Numbered from the stretch's first letter, positions 9,535-18,557 are shown. The stretch: 54,847 bases of DNA from Bacteroidota bacterium (GCA_020048915.1 JAIFLU010000117.1:1-54847), one strand, 5' to 3'. The notes: generated by a model not told the origin, from the letters alone. Program-made: numbers and translations.

Positions 9535-9772
9535 ATAATCAATAGTTAATTAATACTTTTTAGTTTAATGTCACTAAAATAAGACAAAAAAGCTTGGAGA
9601 GGAAAGAAACAAGTAGAAATAGTGCGTCATTATAGTGCCTTTGTTTATGGAAACAATAAAAGTTTAAATGTCGTTCAATTTTAACGTCCTTATTTAATAA
9701 TTGTTTAAAATATTACAATTGGAAACTTTAATTAATTGCAGCACAATGAATTTTGCTGAGTTTTGCGTAAAA

Positions 9773-9820
9773 ATTAAAAATGCAATTGTGAGGATATTTA
9801 TCACAAATTGCATTTTTAAT
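9773..9820 (-). terminator. Strong terminator hairpin downstream of the small ORF unit
   Basis: Nearly perfect 19-bp stem (9773-9791 with 9801-9820, one bulged base) and a 9-nt loop. Read on the minus strand it ends in a long T-rich run. The only minus-strand candidate upstream of it is the ORF at 9908-10210. It could also work on the plus strand, but no plus-strand gene precedes it. Confidence 0.75.
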
Positions 9821-9907
9821 AGAAAAGAATTATTGGTGTAATTTCAAATCAGTTATACGGAGTATTTGCCATAAACATCTAGTATAGTGTAAGTTAAAAA
9901 ATTTATT

Positions 9908-10210
9908 TTATACCCACGATTTTGGCCATAAACCGAAATCTCTGTTTGTAAATTGCAATTTTCTATTTTGAAAGTTTGTAATGAAAACCTTTCTAGAATT
10001 CTCATTGTTTAATCGGATGTACTGTAATTTCAAGTACCTGCAGCTATCCGCAAATATGGCACTGGGATAAAAAGAGCAAAGTACAACAAAGAGAATCAAG
10101 TACCAGGGACTAAACAGGGTATCAGTAATCAATCTTAACCCCTCGTTCTTCGGACGCATTACCCTTGCTGGGGCAAAGTTCCCATAATAAAGTTTTTTTG
10201 TGTATTTCAT
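9908..10210 (-). CDS. Small hypothetical protein, candidate gene
   Basis: 100 aa, not recognised. The N-terminal third is basic (MKYTKKLYYG, RVMRPKNEG), followed by one hydrophobic segment (WYLILFVVLCSFYPSAIFA, about residues 36-54) that could be a membrane helix or a late signal sequence. The C-terminal half is polar and rich in Asn, Arg and Lys. Support for a real transcript comes from context: the conserved 66-nt leader element lies 26 nt upstream of its ATG, and a strong terminator lies about 90 nt after its stop. Whether the protein is made, or the transcript is a non-coding RNA, cannot be decided from one sequence. Confidence 0.4.
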   Translation of the reverse strand: MKYTKKLYYGNFAPARVMRPKNEGLRLITDTLFSPWYLILFVVLCSFYPSAIFADSCRYLKLQYIRLNNENSRKVFITNFQNRKLQFTNRDFGLWPKSWV

Positions 10211-10236
10211 GTGTCATTTTTTTGATTATTAAATTA

Positions 10237-10302
10237 AGGTCACATGGAACATCCTTTGTTTCATACCCTTGTGTGTTGGGCTTCTCTACATGGATGTTTC
10301 AT
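10237..10302 (-). promoter_or_regulatory. Conserved 66-nt leader element, copy 1
   Basis: 54 of 66 bases match, without gaps, the sequence at 53505-53570 in the same orientation relative to the downstream gene. In both cases the element ends exactly 26 nt before an ATG. Ends fold together (ATGaAACATCC with GGATGTTcCAT, 10 of 11 pairs) around a conserved core AACACACAAGGGTATG flanked by CCC/GGG that can pair. Differences cluster in two short linkers. It also starts with an ATG that opens a short frame (MKHPC...). Confidence 0.6.
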
Positions 10303-10700
10303 CTTACATAAATTTGGCTATTTCAAATCAAACGAGATGCCATGATTATCTTTTTTAGGGTTAACCAAAAGTAGTAATTGATCAATCTAAAGTTTTATGT
10401 TTCCAATACTCCCGGAACACTGACAGGGTTATTTTGGAGTATAATATATCTTAAGTCAGTTTTTATAACGGAATGGACTAAATATTTGAAGATATTTTGT
10501 TTTACAGGAATATTTTGGCAGACCCAAATATGGTAAAATCAATTGAAATAATTCATTCAGACAGTTTGACTTGAGCCGGAAGGGCTTTAAGTGATTGGCA
10601 GCACTTTTTTCTTATTCCTAATTTCAATAACCATAAAACGAACAGGGAGATAATAAAGCGCCAATTTTAAAAAAAGTAATCACAAGTAAATTTAATTCAA
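10303..10700. other. Long intergenic stretch without recognisable gene
   Basis: No open frame of convincing length or composition on either strand. It must contain the promoter of the minus-strand leader unit (TTTG-like motifs on the minus strand near 10324-10332). A weak hairpin lies around 10573-10610 (agccggaagggct, then gtg...cac followed by T). Nothing else could be supported. Confidence 0.5.
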
Positions 10701-10708
10701 TATTTTTG
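10701..10708 (+). promoter_or_regulatory. Minus-7 element upstream of tsaE
   Basis: TATTTTTG matches the TAnnTTTG Bacteroidota element, 18 nt before the tsaE ATG. No clear TTTG minus-33 box at the expected distance. Confidence 0.4.
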
Positions 10709-10726
10709 CGATTCTAAGCGATAAAG

Positions 10727-11146
10727 ATGATACTCGATATTGAAGATCTGGATAGTTTGCCCCAAACTGCAACTATTTTTTTGAAGGAAGCGGGCATGCA
10801 CAAGCACTTTGCAATTTTTGGCCCTATGGGTGTAGGAAAAACTACGCTTATTAAAGAATTTTGTAAGCAGTTGGGAGTTAATCAGGTTGTTACAAGCCCC
10901 ACTTTTGCATTGGTAAATGAATATACTACTTCTGCCGGAGCAAAGGTTTATCACTTCGATTTTTATAGAATAACGAAGCAGGAAGAGCTTTTCGATTTGG
11001 GGTACGAAGATTATCTATTTGGAGATGCGTATTGTTTTATTGAATGGCCGGAGAAAGCCGAAGAGCTTATTCCGAAGCATTTCAGGCATATCCATTTGGA
11101 AGAACTGTCGTCGGGGAAACGAAGGTTAAACGTAATTTTTGACTGA
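10727..11146 (+). CDS. tsaE: tRNA threonylcarbamoyladenosine biosynthesis ATPase TsaE
   Basis: Small P-loop ATPase that works with TsaB and TsaD to install t6A37 on ANN-decoding tRNAs. 139 aa, normal length. Walker A GPMGVGKTT is at about residues 28-36, followed by TSPTFALVNEY, the family motif HFDFYR, and FIEWPEKA near the end. The start ATG follows a TATTTTTG promoter element. Next comes alanine dehydrogenase, 84 nt on. Confidence 0.93.
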   Translation: MILDIEDLDSLPQTATIFLKEAGMHKHFAIFGPMGVGKTTLIKEFCKQLGVNQVVTSPTFALVNEYTTSAGAKVYHFDFYRITKQEELFDLGYEDYLFGDAYCFIEWPEKAEELIPKHFRHIHLEELSSGKRRLNVIFD

Positions 11147-11230
11147 ATAGCGTTTATTTATTTGACAAAATGATGGTTAAATAGTAGATTAGGAAGATTT
11201 TTAAAATAGCTACTAATTGGGAAGAAAAAT

Positions 11231-12451
11231 ATGGCCAAGCAGGAAATTCCACATGGATCGTTCGGTATACCCAAACAAAGTCTTCTTCCGCAGGAAGAAA
11301 TGCTTGAAGTTGGTAAAAGGCAAAACCAGCTTTTAATTGGGATCCCTAAAGAGGCAGATATTTATGAAAGCCGCATACCACTTACACCGGAAGCTGTTGA
11401 AATATTAGTTAACAACGGGCATCAGGTGATGATTGAGAGCGATGCCGGCTTATCTGCAAACTATTCCAACACACAATACAGCGAAAATGGGGCCTTGATT
11501 GTTGATAAGGCAGATGTTTTAAAAGCAGATGTAATTTTGAAAATTGCCCCGTTATCAGCAAAGGAGCTTTCCACATTGAAGGGTGGCCAGATAATTATGT
11601 CGTCGCTGCATCTTCGCAACCATTCCGAAGAATATATCCGGGGATTGATGCAAAAAAAAATCACCGCTATTTCTTTTGAAAATATTAAAGATCAATACAG
11701 TTGTTACCCTGTCGTTCGCAGTATGAGCGAAATTGCCGGAAATACTGCAATTTTAATAGCTGCCGAGTACTTAAGTAATGCCAATAAAGGGAAAGGTGTA
11801 ATGCTCGGGGGAATAACAGGGATTACTCCCACCGAAGTGGTGATTATTGGTGCAGGAACTGCTGGCGAATCGGCTGCAAGGGCTGCATTGGGACTTGGGG
11901 CTTTTGTAAAGGTTATGGACAATTCTATCCATAAGTTGGAACGTCTTCAGGATCATTTGGGGGTAAGACTTCATACATCGGTATTGCATCCTCAGGTACT
12001 TAAAAAGGCCCTAAAATCTGCCGACGTAGTTATTGGGGCAGTTCATCTCACCGGAATGGAACAGAAAATAATTGTTACCGAAGAAATGGTAAGCGAAATG
12101 AAAAAGGGTTCTGTAATTGTAGATATCAGCATCGATCAGGGCGGTTGTTTTGAAACTTCTAAATGTAGTAATCATGGCGATCCTGTTTTTCGGAAACACG
12201 ATGTTATCCATTATTGTGTCCCCAATATTGCTTCGCGGGTTGCACGCACAGCCTCAATAGCCCTAAGCAATGTGCTTGCTCCAATTCTTCAGGATATTGC
12301 TTACTCTGGCAGTATTACTCAAATGCTCAAAAACGACTTGGGGCTTCGTAATGGGGTTTACATTTATAATGGTATTCTTACCAATCATATTATTGGCAAC
12401 ATGCTTGGGATACCTTCGCAGGATATAAATTTATTAATGGCAGCTTTTTAA
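11231..12451 (+). CDS. ald: Alanine dehydrogenase (Ald/PNT family)
   Basis: NAD-dependent oxidative deamination of L-alanine to pyruvate, or the reverse for ammonium assimilation. 406 aa, about 35 longer than B. subtilis Ald because of an N-terminal extension (MAKQEIPHGSFGIPKQ...). The Ald core begins at LLIGIPKEADIYESRIPLTP. Substrate-site residues are Arg in ESRIP and His in SSLHLRN. The Rossmann NAD loop is VVIIGAGTAGESAARAALGLGA. The sequence also resembles the alpha subunit of transhydrogenase, but no pntB follows, so Ald is preferred. Confidence 0.86.
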   Translation: MAKQEIPHGSFGIPKQSLLPQEEMLEVGKRQNQLLIGIPKEADIYESRIPLTPEAVEILVNNGHQVMIESDAGLSANYSNTQYSENGALIVDKADVLKADVILKIAPLSAKELSTLKGGQIIMSSLHLRNHSEEYIRGLMQKKITAISFENIKDQYSCYPVVRSMSEIAGNTAILIAAEYLSNANKGKGVMLGGITGITPTEVVIIGAGTAGESAARAALGLGAFVKVMDNSIHKLERLQDHLGVRLHTSVLHPQVLKKALKSADVVIGAVHLTGMEQKIIVTEEMVSEMKKGSVIVDISIDQGGCFETSKCSNHGDPVFRKHDVIHYCVPNIASRVARTASIALSNVLAPILQDIAYSGSITQMLKNDLGLRNGVYIYNGILTNHIIGNMLGIPSQDINLLMAAF

Positions 12452-12475
12452 CACATCGGCTTTAACGCAATTTGC

Positions 12476-13009
12476 ATGAGGTTTTTTCTTATTACAGGTT
12501 TCTTATTGACATTGGTTTTTTCGTGTTCGAAAGACGACACGGAAATCAAAACCAGCGGAGAAGTTGTTTTATCGTCCCAAATATTAGGAAGTGATGTGGG
12601 CTATGTTCTGGGCTTTTCGTTCGAAAAAGCTGAAAAGATAAGTTATAACCTTAAATCAACTATAATTCCTGATTTTGTAGTTGAAAATAATATTGATCTT
12701 CAGGGAAATACCATTGGAGCAAACCTTTCGAGCCCTAAAAACGATAAAGCATTTTATTTGGCAGGCGAATTTGATGATCCGTCAGCATCGGCCACTTTTT
12801 ATGAAGAATTGACTGAAGTTCCCTCTGTAAACTTTTCTGCAAAAGCTAACGAAATAAAAATTGGGCAGGTTTACGTTTTTCAAACCCGTGAAAACAATTA
12901 TGCAAAATTTCGGATCACGAATCTTGAGATTAAAAAATATGCTTCGCCTCAGTATATTGAGGTAACCATTCAATGGAAATACCAACCGGATGGGAGTACA
13001 TTATTTTAA
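12476..13009 (+). CDS. Hypothetical lipoprotein
   Basis: 177 aa; family not recognised. The signal peptide ends in LVFSC (lipid Cys at residue 17), followed by SKDD, an acidic pattern linked to surface display of Bacteroidota lipoproteins. The rest is beta-rich with no cysteines or catalytic-looking motifs. It starts 24 nt after ald on the same strand, so it may be cotranscribed, although there is no functional link to see. Confidence 0.75.
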   Translation: MRFFLITGFLLTLVFSCSKDDTEIKTSGEVVLSSQILGSDVGYVLGFSFEKAEKISYNLKSTIIPDFVVENNIDLQGNTIGANLSSPKNDKAFYLAGEFDDPSASATFYEELTEVPSVNFSAKANEIKIGQVYVFQTRENNYAKFRITNLEIKKYASPQYIEVTIQWKYQPDGSTLF

Positions 13010-13087
13010 GATATTTTTCAATAAAAATTTAAGCCGTTCTATTGATCCCATTTTAAAATCGATAGAGCGGTAATTTATTTTGTTAGT

Positions 13088-14050
13088 ATGCAGTTAGCCA
13101 AAAAATTACTTAGTACCGAGCTTGAAAATTTTGATGAGCTTTTCAAAGAATCATTAAAAAGTGAAATTCCTTTACTGAATGACATTTTAAGCTACGTAAT
13201 AAAGAATAAAGGGAAACAGATACGCCCCCTCTTTGCTTTATTATGTGCCCGAATGGGAGGGGCCATAAATGAAAAGAGCCATCGCGCAGCTTTATTCACC
13301 GAGATATTACATACTGCAACACTGATATTGGATGATATTATTGACGAATCGATGGAAAGGAGGGGGGCTTTTTCGATTAATGCGCTATGGAAAAATAAAT
13401 CAACGGTTTGGGTTGGAGATTATTTATTTGCCAAATGTCTATTATTAAGCTTGTCTCATAACGATTTTAAAATTTTGGAGATATTTAACGAGGCAGTACA
13501 GCAAATGATAAATGGCGAATTATTACAGCTATATAAGTCGCGTAAGTTAAATTTAGACGAAGAAGGATATTACAAAATAATTAAAGGGAAAACTGCTTCA
13601 TTTATTGCTGCTGCTTGCTCTGCTGGAGCCTCTTCGACATTTGAAGATGATGCAAAAATTGAGAAAATGCATTTATTTGGGGAGAATGTTGGTATTGCAT
13701 TTCAAATAAAAGACGATTTGTTTGATTATGGGACTTCGGATGTGGGCAAACCAAGGGGGAACGACATTAGGGATAGAAAATTAACACTTCCGCTTATTTA
13801 TACTTTGAATACGTGCAGCCCCAAATTGAAAAAGGAGCTGGTAAATATTATAAAGCACAAAAATAAAGATATTGATACTATACATTTTGTTATAAATGAA
13901 GTTAACAAAGCAGGGGGTATTCAATATACGCAGACAAAGATGCTACACTACCGTGATGAGGCGCTTAAAATTTTGCACGAATTTCCGGAATCAGAATCAC
14001 GCACTGCTTTAGAGGAGTTAGTAAGATTTACCACCGACAGAACATACTAA
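13088..14050 (+). CDS. Long-chain polyprenyl diphosphate synthase (octaprenyl-type)
   Basis: Elongates FPP/GPP with IPP to make the long tail of menaquinone. 320 aa. First Asp-rich motif DDIIDE at residue 82 followed by RRG; second motif DDLFDYG. The residue five before the first motif is Ala (HTATLILDD), the small residue typical of long-chain products rather than FPP or GGPP synthases. KGKQIRP (IPP binding) is near the N-terminus. Likely the ispB-like enzyme of the quinone pathway. Exact chain length cannot be read from sequence. Confidence 0.9.
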   Translation: MQLAKKLLSTELENFDELFKESLKSEIPLLNDILSYVIKNKGKQIRPLFALLCARMGGAINEKSHRAALFTEILHTATLILDDIIDESMERRGAFSINALWKNKSTVWVGDYLFAKCLLLSLSHNDFKILEIFNEAVQQMINGELLQLYKSRKLNLDEEGYYKIIKGKTASFIAAACSAGASSTFEDDAKIEKMHLFGENVGIAFQIKDDLFDYGTSDVGKPRGNDIRDRKLTLPLIYTLNTCSPKLKKELVNIIKHKNKDIDTIHFVINEVNKAGGIQYTQTKMLHYRDEALKILHEFPESESRTALEELVRFTTDRTY

Positions 14051-14096
14051 GAAGGATATAAGCTTCATCAAATCACAAGAAACTGTATTTTAAGTT

Positions 14097-14855
14097 TTAG
14101 CTAAAAAGACCTTTAAGATATGCTTTAGTGCGCTCTTCTATAGGGTTTTCGAAAAATTCCTTTGCAGGGCCTTGCTCAACTACCTCGCCCAGATACATAA
14201 AAATTACATGATCGGCAATGCGACGGGCTTGTTGTAAGGAGTGGGTAACTACCACAATGGTATAATAATCTTTTAATTCCAGAAATTTCTCTTCAATAGC
14301 CGTACTTGAAATTGGATCGAGCGCCGAAGTTGGTTCATCGGCAAGGATAATTTCGGGGTCTACAGCCAAGCCCCTGGCCAGACATAAACGTTGCTGCTGA
14401 CCAATAGAAAGGCAAGAAGCAGGATCTTTCAACCGGTCTTTCAGCTCATCCCATAAATTAGCCTGCTTCAGGTAATGCTCCACGCGTTTCATTAAATTTC
14501 TCTTTTTTCGCCGGCCACTTATCCGAAGGCCAAAAGTAATATTTTTGTAAATATTCATAGGTAGCGGATAAGGCCGCTGAGAGAGCAGTCCCATCTTTTT
14601 ACGGATTTCGGTAATATCTTCTTTGGTATGTAAAATATCGATATCGTCGAGCATAATGCTTCCTGTAACTTTCATTTCAGGATACAGGTCGATGAGCCTG
14701 TTTAAACTTTTAAGCAGGGTTGTTTTTCCACAGCCCGATGGGCCAAGGATTACAGTAATTTTTTTATCGGGAATCTGAACATTTACATCCTTTAGTATCT
14801 GCTGTTTTCCAATGGTCAGGTTTAAATTGCGTACGTCGATTTTGACTTTTTGCAT
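14097..14855 (-). CDS. pstB: Phosphate ABC transporter ATP-binding protein
   Basis: ATPase subunit driving high-affinity phosphate import. 252 aa, typical PstB length. Walker A GPSGCGKTT at about residues 36-44, Q-loop LLSQRP, signature LSIGQQQR, Walker B IILADEP, D-loop SALDP and switch His in VVTHSL. Its ATG lies 2 nt after the pstA stop. It is the last gene of the pstSCAB unit; no phoU follows. Confidence 0.95.
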   Translation of the reverse strand: MQKVKIDVRNLNLTIGKQQILKDVNVQIPDKKITVILGPSGCGKTTLLKSLNRLIDLYPEMKVTGSIMLDDIDILHTKEDITEIRKKMGLLSQRPYPLPMNIYKNITFGLRISGRRKKRNLMKRVEHYLKQANLWDELKDRLKDPASCLSIGQQQRLCLARGLAVDPEIILADEPTSALDPISSTAIEEKFLELKDYYTIVVVTHSLQQARRIADHVIFMYLGEVVEQGPAKEFFENPIEERTKAYLKGLFS

Positions 14856-14857
14856 AA

Positions 14858-15715
14858 TTAAAAGTTTATTCGGTGTTTTTCGTACCGTTTGCTAAAATAA
14901 CGCGAAAGAATACTAATTATTAAAATGATGATGGTAAGCACAACTGCGGAAGCATACGCCCGGTTCTGAACCTCGGCAATTGGCGATCCAAGTTGAAAGA
15001 AAATAGACAAAGGCAAGGTTGCCGACGGCTGCCCCAGCGAAGTAGGAATATGGTCGGTGTAACCGGTGGTAAATAATACTGCTGCTGCATCGCCAATAGC
15101 TCTGCCAAATGAAAGCAGGATAGCCGTAATGATTCCGGGGAAACATTGGCGTAAAACAATTTTATAAGCCGCTTCCGACCGGGTTGCCCCTAACGAATAT
15201 GATGCTTCAAGCAATCCAATTGGTACGGTTTTTATTACCTCGTCCATAGCCCGCACCATGATAGGAATTATAAAGAGCGAAACGGTAACAATACCTGCCA
15301 GCAACGACGTTTTCATCCCAAAAAAAATCATCAGGGTAAACCCAAATGCCCCATAAACAATCGATGGTACTCCCCAGAGCAAGTCGAGAAAGAACCGGAC
15401 CATTTGCACGAATCGCTTATATTTAATAAGGTAAACATTCATAAAAAGGGCTACGGGAAAACCAATAACAAAGGCTACCAGGGTTGCTCCGGCCGAAAGA
15501 TACAACGAACCAATGATAGCATTCAAAATTCCGCCTTCTTTTCCAAAGTAAAAACCACCCTTAGGGGTTTGTGTGAGCATTTCCCAGGACAACGAAGGGA
15601 GTCCCTTGTAAATAATACTAAATACGATAAGGAGTAATGCAAATACAATGATACCGGTTGAAAGCCTCATCAAAGCTATAAAAATCTTTTCTTCAATATT
15701 TTTAAATTTCGCCAT
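14858..15715 (-). CDS. pstA: Phosphate ABC transporter permease PstA
   Basis: Inner-membrane permease of the Pst system. 285 aa with six predicted membrane segments. The cytoplasmic EAA loop is visible (EASYSLGATRSEAAYKIVLRQCFPGI), as is the WGVPSIVYGAFG segment shared by PstA and PstC. Eight nt separate it from pstC, and it is nearly flush with pstB. It pairs with PstC to form the channel. Confidence 0.93.
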   Translation of the reverse strand: MAKFKNIEEKIFIALMRLSTGIIVFALLLIVFSIIYKGLPSLSWEMLTQTPKGGFYFGKEGGILNAIIGSLYLSAGATLVAFVIGFPVALFMNVYLIKYKRFVQMVRFFLDLLWGVPSIVYGAFGFTLMIFFGMKTSLLAGIVTVSLFIIPIMVRAMDEVIKTVPIGLLEASYSLGATRSEAAYKIVLRQCFPGIITAILLSFGRAIGDAAAVLFTTGYTDHIPTSLGQPSATLPLSIFFQLGSPIAEVQNRAYASAVVLTIIILIISILSRYFSKRYEKHRINF

Positions 15716-15723
15716 ATCAACTG

Positions 15724-16623
15724 TTATTGAAGTTTTTCGTAGCGGGCGATTGCCATTCGCGATGCCAGGTTAAACAATAGTACAACAGCAAATAGCACCA
15801 ATGCCGAAAGCATCAGGGCTGAATCGTACATAGGAATACTAAGCATTTCGCCGTAATTATTGGCAATGAGTGCCGGCAAAGGATACCCTGGTTCAAAAAC
15901 CCCTGAAGGGATGCGGGTTACATTTCCAACAACCATTAGAACGGCAATAGTTTCGCCAAAAGCGCGCGAAATACCTAAACTCACAGCTGATAATAATCCC
16001 GGAAATGCTTTTTTCAGAATTACCCGTTTGACTGTCTGCCATTGGGTAGCGCCTAACGATAATGCTGCTTCTTTGAGAGCATCGGGGATGGTTTTGAGCA
16101 CTTCGATCATGATATTCAAAATGAATGGAATAATCATAACCGCCAATACCAGTGCCCCAGCCAGAACGGTATAACCAGAAGTCTCTTTGCCCAATGCCGG
16201 GCCGAGGTAATTTGATATAAATGGCACTATTACCAGTATTCCCCAAACACCATATATTACCGATGGTATACCGGCCAGAATATCAATTACCGGATGCATT
16301 GCCCGGAGCAAATAACGCCTGGCATATTGTGTAAGATAAATTGCAGTTAATAAACAGATGGGGGCAGCTATCAGAATCGATAAAAAAGTTACCCAAAGGG
16401 AACTCACAATAAATGTTAGTAAACCAAATTTTCCACTCAGAGGTTTCCATTCACTCGAAAACAGCAAACTGGAAAATTCATTGGTGCTAAGTATTGGTTG
16501 TGATTTTATTATTAATCCCGTGGCTAGAAAAATGGGGAGCAGTATTACAAGGATAATGGAGATAGTCATCCAAATAAAGTGTGATTTATCCCTGAATCGC
16601 CTGTTTAATAAAAAAAACTTCAC
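15724..16623 (-). CDS. pstC: Phosphate ABC transporter permease PstC
   Basis: Second permease subunit. About 300 aa with six membrane segments, the AGIPSVIYGVWG segment, and the EAA loop (EAALSLGATQWQTVKRVILKKAFPG). An upstream in-frame ATG at 16677 would add 18 residues (MQNLIIRNLF...) read out of frame through the end of pstS. The GTG at 16623, 7 nt after the pstS stop and just before the basic KFFLLNRRFRDK stretch, is more natural and is used here; neither has a clear ribosome site. Coupled to pstS upstream and pstA downstream. Confidence 0.88.
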   Translation of the reverse strand: MKFFLLNRRFRDKSHFIWMTISIILVILLPIFLATGLIIKSQPILSTNEFSSLLFSSEWKPLSGKFGLLTFIVSSLWVTFLSILIAAPICLLTAIYLTQYARRYLLRAMHPVIDILAGIPSVIYGVWGILVIVPFISNYLGPALGKETSGYTVLAGALVLAVMIIPFILNIMIEVLKTIPDALKEAALSLGATQWQTVKRVILKKAFPGLLSAVSLGISRAFGETIAVLMVVGNVTRIPSGVFEPGYPLPALIANNYGEMLSIPMYDSALMLSALVLFAVVLLFNLASRMAIARYEKLQ

Positions 16624-16630
16624 TCGATTG

Positions 16631-17623
16631 CTATTTAAAGATATTGGAAACAGGTTTCTTATAATTAAGTTTTGCAAGTTCTTGTAATCGAAGCTCTTCA
16701 GGAAGTTTTACGTAACCGCTTTCTTCGACAAAGTTTTGCCCATCGGTTAAAATCCAATAAAGCATTTCTTTGATAGCTTTATGTTTCGGTTTCCCTTTGG
16801 CAACAAAATAAAGGTTCCGGGCGGGAGGAGAGGGGAATTTATTTATGCGGATAGCACTCATTATGCTATCGAGCGATTCGTAATAATTCTCGGAAGGATC
16901 TATTACATTATTATTATTAATATCAATCGGTATCACCTTCAATCCGGGGTAAGCGACCCGCGATTTCATATCGTAAATATAAATTACGTTATTGTAGCCT
17001 AATCCAAATTTATCGTTTTTAACAGCGTCGGCCATGCCAGGGTCTCCAAATACACCTACTCCCTGAAGGCTTTCCTGATTTTTTTTTAAAAATTTTCCCC
17101 ACATCTCTGCGGCGCCACAAGCATCTGATCGGGTATAAATGTTTATTTTATCGGTGCCGGCAGTGTCAACCAACTGACCCCAATTGGTTATTTGTTCGTT
17201 AATAAAAATCTGCTCGAATTTTGCAGAAGAAATACCAGTTTTTAAAATTTTGGACAGATAAGGGTTATTTTCGTTAATAGTGGGCAACACTGCATCTTTA
17301 GCAACTGCAATATACCAGGTACCTTTGGATATTTCTTCCTCAGTAATTTCACGAGAGAACATTCCCAAGTCTACCATACCGCTTAAAGCATCCATTAATC
17401 CTTTTCCGGCCCCTCCTGCTGATATATCAACCCGAACGCGCGGATGAAGCTTTTGAAATTCTTCAGCCCATACCACTGTGAGCGGGTAAAGTGCAAATGC
17501 CCCGGAAACAGAAATATTGCCTCGTAAGCGGTCTTTATTGGAGGTACTGCTGCTCCCACAACTTATCAGAAAAAGAGCAACTATAAAATAAGGTACAAAG
17601 GACTTATAAATAACGTTAAGCAT
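16631..17623 (-). CDS. pstS: Phosphate ABC transporter substrate-binding lipoprotein
   Basis: Periplasmic phosphate receptor. ATG at 17623 is chosen over one at 17689, because a TATATTTG promoter element lies between them (17646-17653) and because it gives a normal lipoprotein signal (FIVALFLISC, lipid Cys at residue 22). 330 aa. Conserved phosphate-site segments are GNISVSGAFALYPL, SAGGAGKGL and a serine/arginine-rich RSDACGAAEMWG loop. It belongs to the PstS group common in Bacteroidota. First gene of pstSCAB. Confidence 0.92.
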   Translation of the reverse strand: MLNVIYKSFVPYFIVALFLISCGSSSTSNKDRLRGNISVSGAFALYPLTVVWAEEFQKLHPRVRVDISAGGAGKGLMDALSGMVDLGMFSREITEEEISKGTWYIAVAKDAVLPTINENNPYLSKILKTGISSAKFEQIFINEQITNWGQLVDTAGTDKINIYTRSDACGAAEMWGKFLKKNQESLQGVGVFGDPGMADAVKNDKFGLGYNNVIYIYDMKSRVAYPGLKVIPIDINNNNVIDPSENYYESLDSIMSAIRINKFPSPPARNLYFVAKGKPKHKAIKEMLYWILTDGQNFVEESGYVKLPEELRLQELAKLNYKKPVSNIFK

Positions 17624-17645
17624 AAATCGGGTTAATTTTAATCTA

Positions 17646-17653
17646 CAAATATA
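17646..17653 (-). promoter_or_regulatory. Minus-7 element of the pst operon
   Basis: Minus-strand TATATTTG fits TAnnTTTG, about 23 nt before the chosen pstS ATG. A TTTG minus-33 box is missing, which would suit an activator-dependent promoter; no PhoB box could be recognised with confidence. Confidence 0.45.
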
Positions 17654-17752
17654 TAAAACCATAACTGAACTCCTTCGATTTTCATACATTTTATAGATAT
17701 TTGAATCTTAAATTATTAAAATTATTTGTAAATTATAAAGGGTCAATTTTTT

Positions 17753-17760
17753 TAACTTTG
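17753..17760 (+). promoter_or_regulatory. Minus-7 element upstream of the radical SAM gene
   Basis: TAACTTTG matches TAnnTTTG, 17 nt before the ATG. A TTTG lies at 17725-17728, giving a rather long 24-nt spacer. Confidence 0.4.
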
Positions 17761-17777
17761 TTGCAATTATTAACAAT

Positions 17778-18557
17778 ATGGATACATTTCTGTTCGATAA
17801 AATAGTTTTTGGTCCGGTATTCTCAAGACGTCTCGGAGTTTCATTAGGTATTAACCTGCTTCCGACCGATTGTAAAATCTGTAATTTTAACTGCGTCTAT
17901 TGCGAATGTGGCTGGAATATAAAGGAGGAAATGAAAAAGCATAAACTGCCTTCGCGGTATGATGTATTTCAATCGCTCGAAAACAAACTAGAAGAAATGC
18001 TTGAAACAGATGCAAAGTTGGATGTAATCACTTTTGCCGGAAATGGGGAGCCCACCATTCATCCTGAATTTGCTAATATTATTGAGGATACAATTAAATT
18101 GAGAGACGAATATTTTCCGGCTGCTAAGATTTCGGTATTGTCTAATGCTACAATGTTGCATAAAAAGGAGGTTATTAATTCCCTCTTAAAAATTGATCAG
18201 AATATATTAAAACTGGATTCTGCTGTTCCTGCTACCATTCAACTCCTTAATCAACCAGTAAAGCCCATAAATTTGGAACAACTGATTTCGGATTTTAAAA
18301 AATTTAATGGTCGGCTAATTATCCAAACCTTATTTACAAAGGGAGATAAAGATGGTGTAAGAATTGATAATACCAATGACGCAGAACTGACAGCCTGGGA
18401 AGAAATTATTGGAGAGATTGCCCCTTCGATGGTGATGATTTATACGATTGACAGAAATACCCCACTCTCGGGATTAAAGAAAATTCCCTTAAATGAGCTG
18501 AATGCAATAGCCGCGCGAATTCAAAAACGTGGTATCGAAGTGCAGGTTTCAGGCTAG
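17778..18557 (+). CDS. Radical SAM protein
   Basis: 259 aa. The CxxxCxxC cluster motif CNFNCVYC (about residues 37-44) binds the SAM-coordinating 4Fe-4S cluster. The GNGEP segment (about residue 92) is the glycine-rich SAM site and LSNATML follows. The N-terminal FGPVFSRRLGVSLGINLLP is typical of a subgroup related to TYW1/activase-like radical SAM proteins of unknown role. A fourth Cys just after the motif (CECG) is not enough to predict a second cluster. The substrate is unknown. The last codon shares its TAG stop bases with the opposite gene. Confidence 0.82.
   Translation: MDTFLFDKIVFGPVFSRRLGVSLGINLLPTDCKICNFNCVYCECGWNIKEEMKKHKLPSRYDVFQSLENKLEEMLETDAKLDVITFAGNGEPTIHPEFANIIEDTIKLRDEYFPAAKISVLSNATMLHKKEVINSLLKIDQNILKLDSAVPATIQLLNQPVKPINLEQLISDFKKFNGRLIIQTLFTKGDKDGVRIDNTNDAELTAWEEIIGEIAPSMVMIYTIDRNTPLSGLKKIPLNELNAIAARIQKRGIEVQVSG

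Noticed and set aside
10237..10302. Element as an integron attC site (GCCYAAC core-like sequence)
   Set aside because: The matching GTTRRRY half-site is missing, and there are no integrase or cassette arrays.
11704..11989. Minus-strand frames inside alanine dehydrogenase
   Set aside because: Shadow frames of a well-conserved gene.
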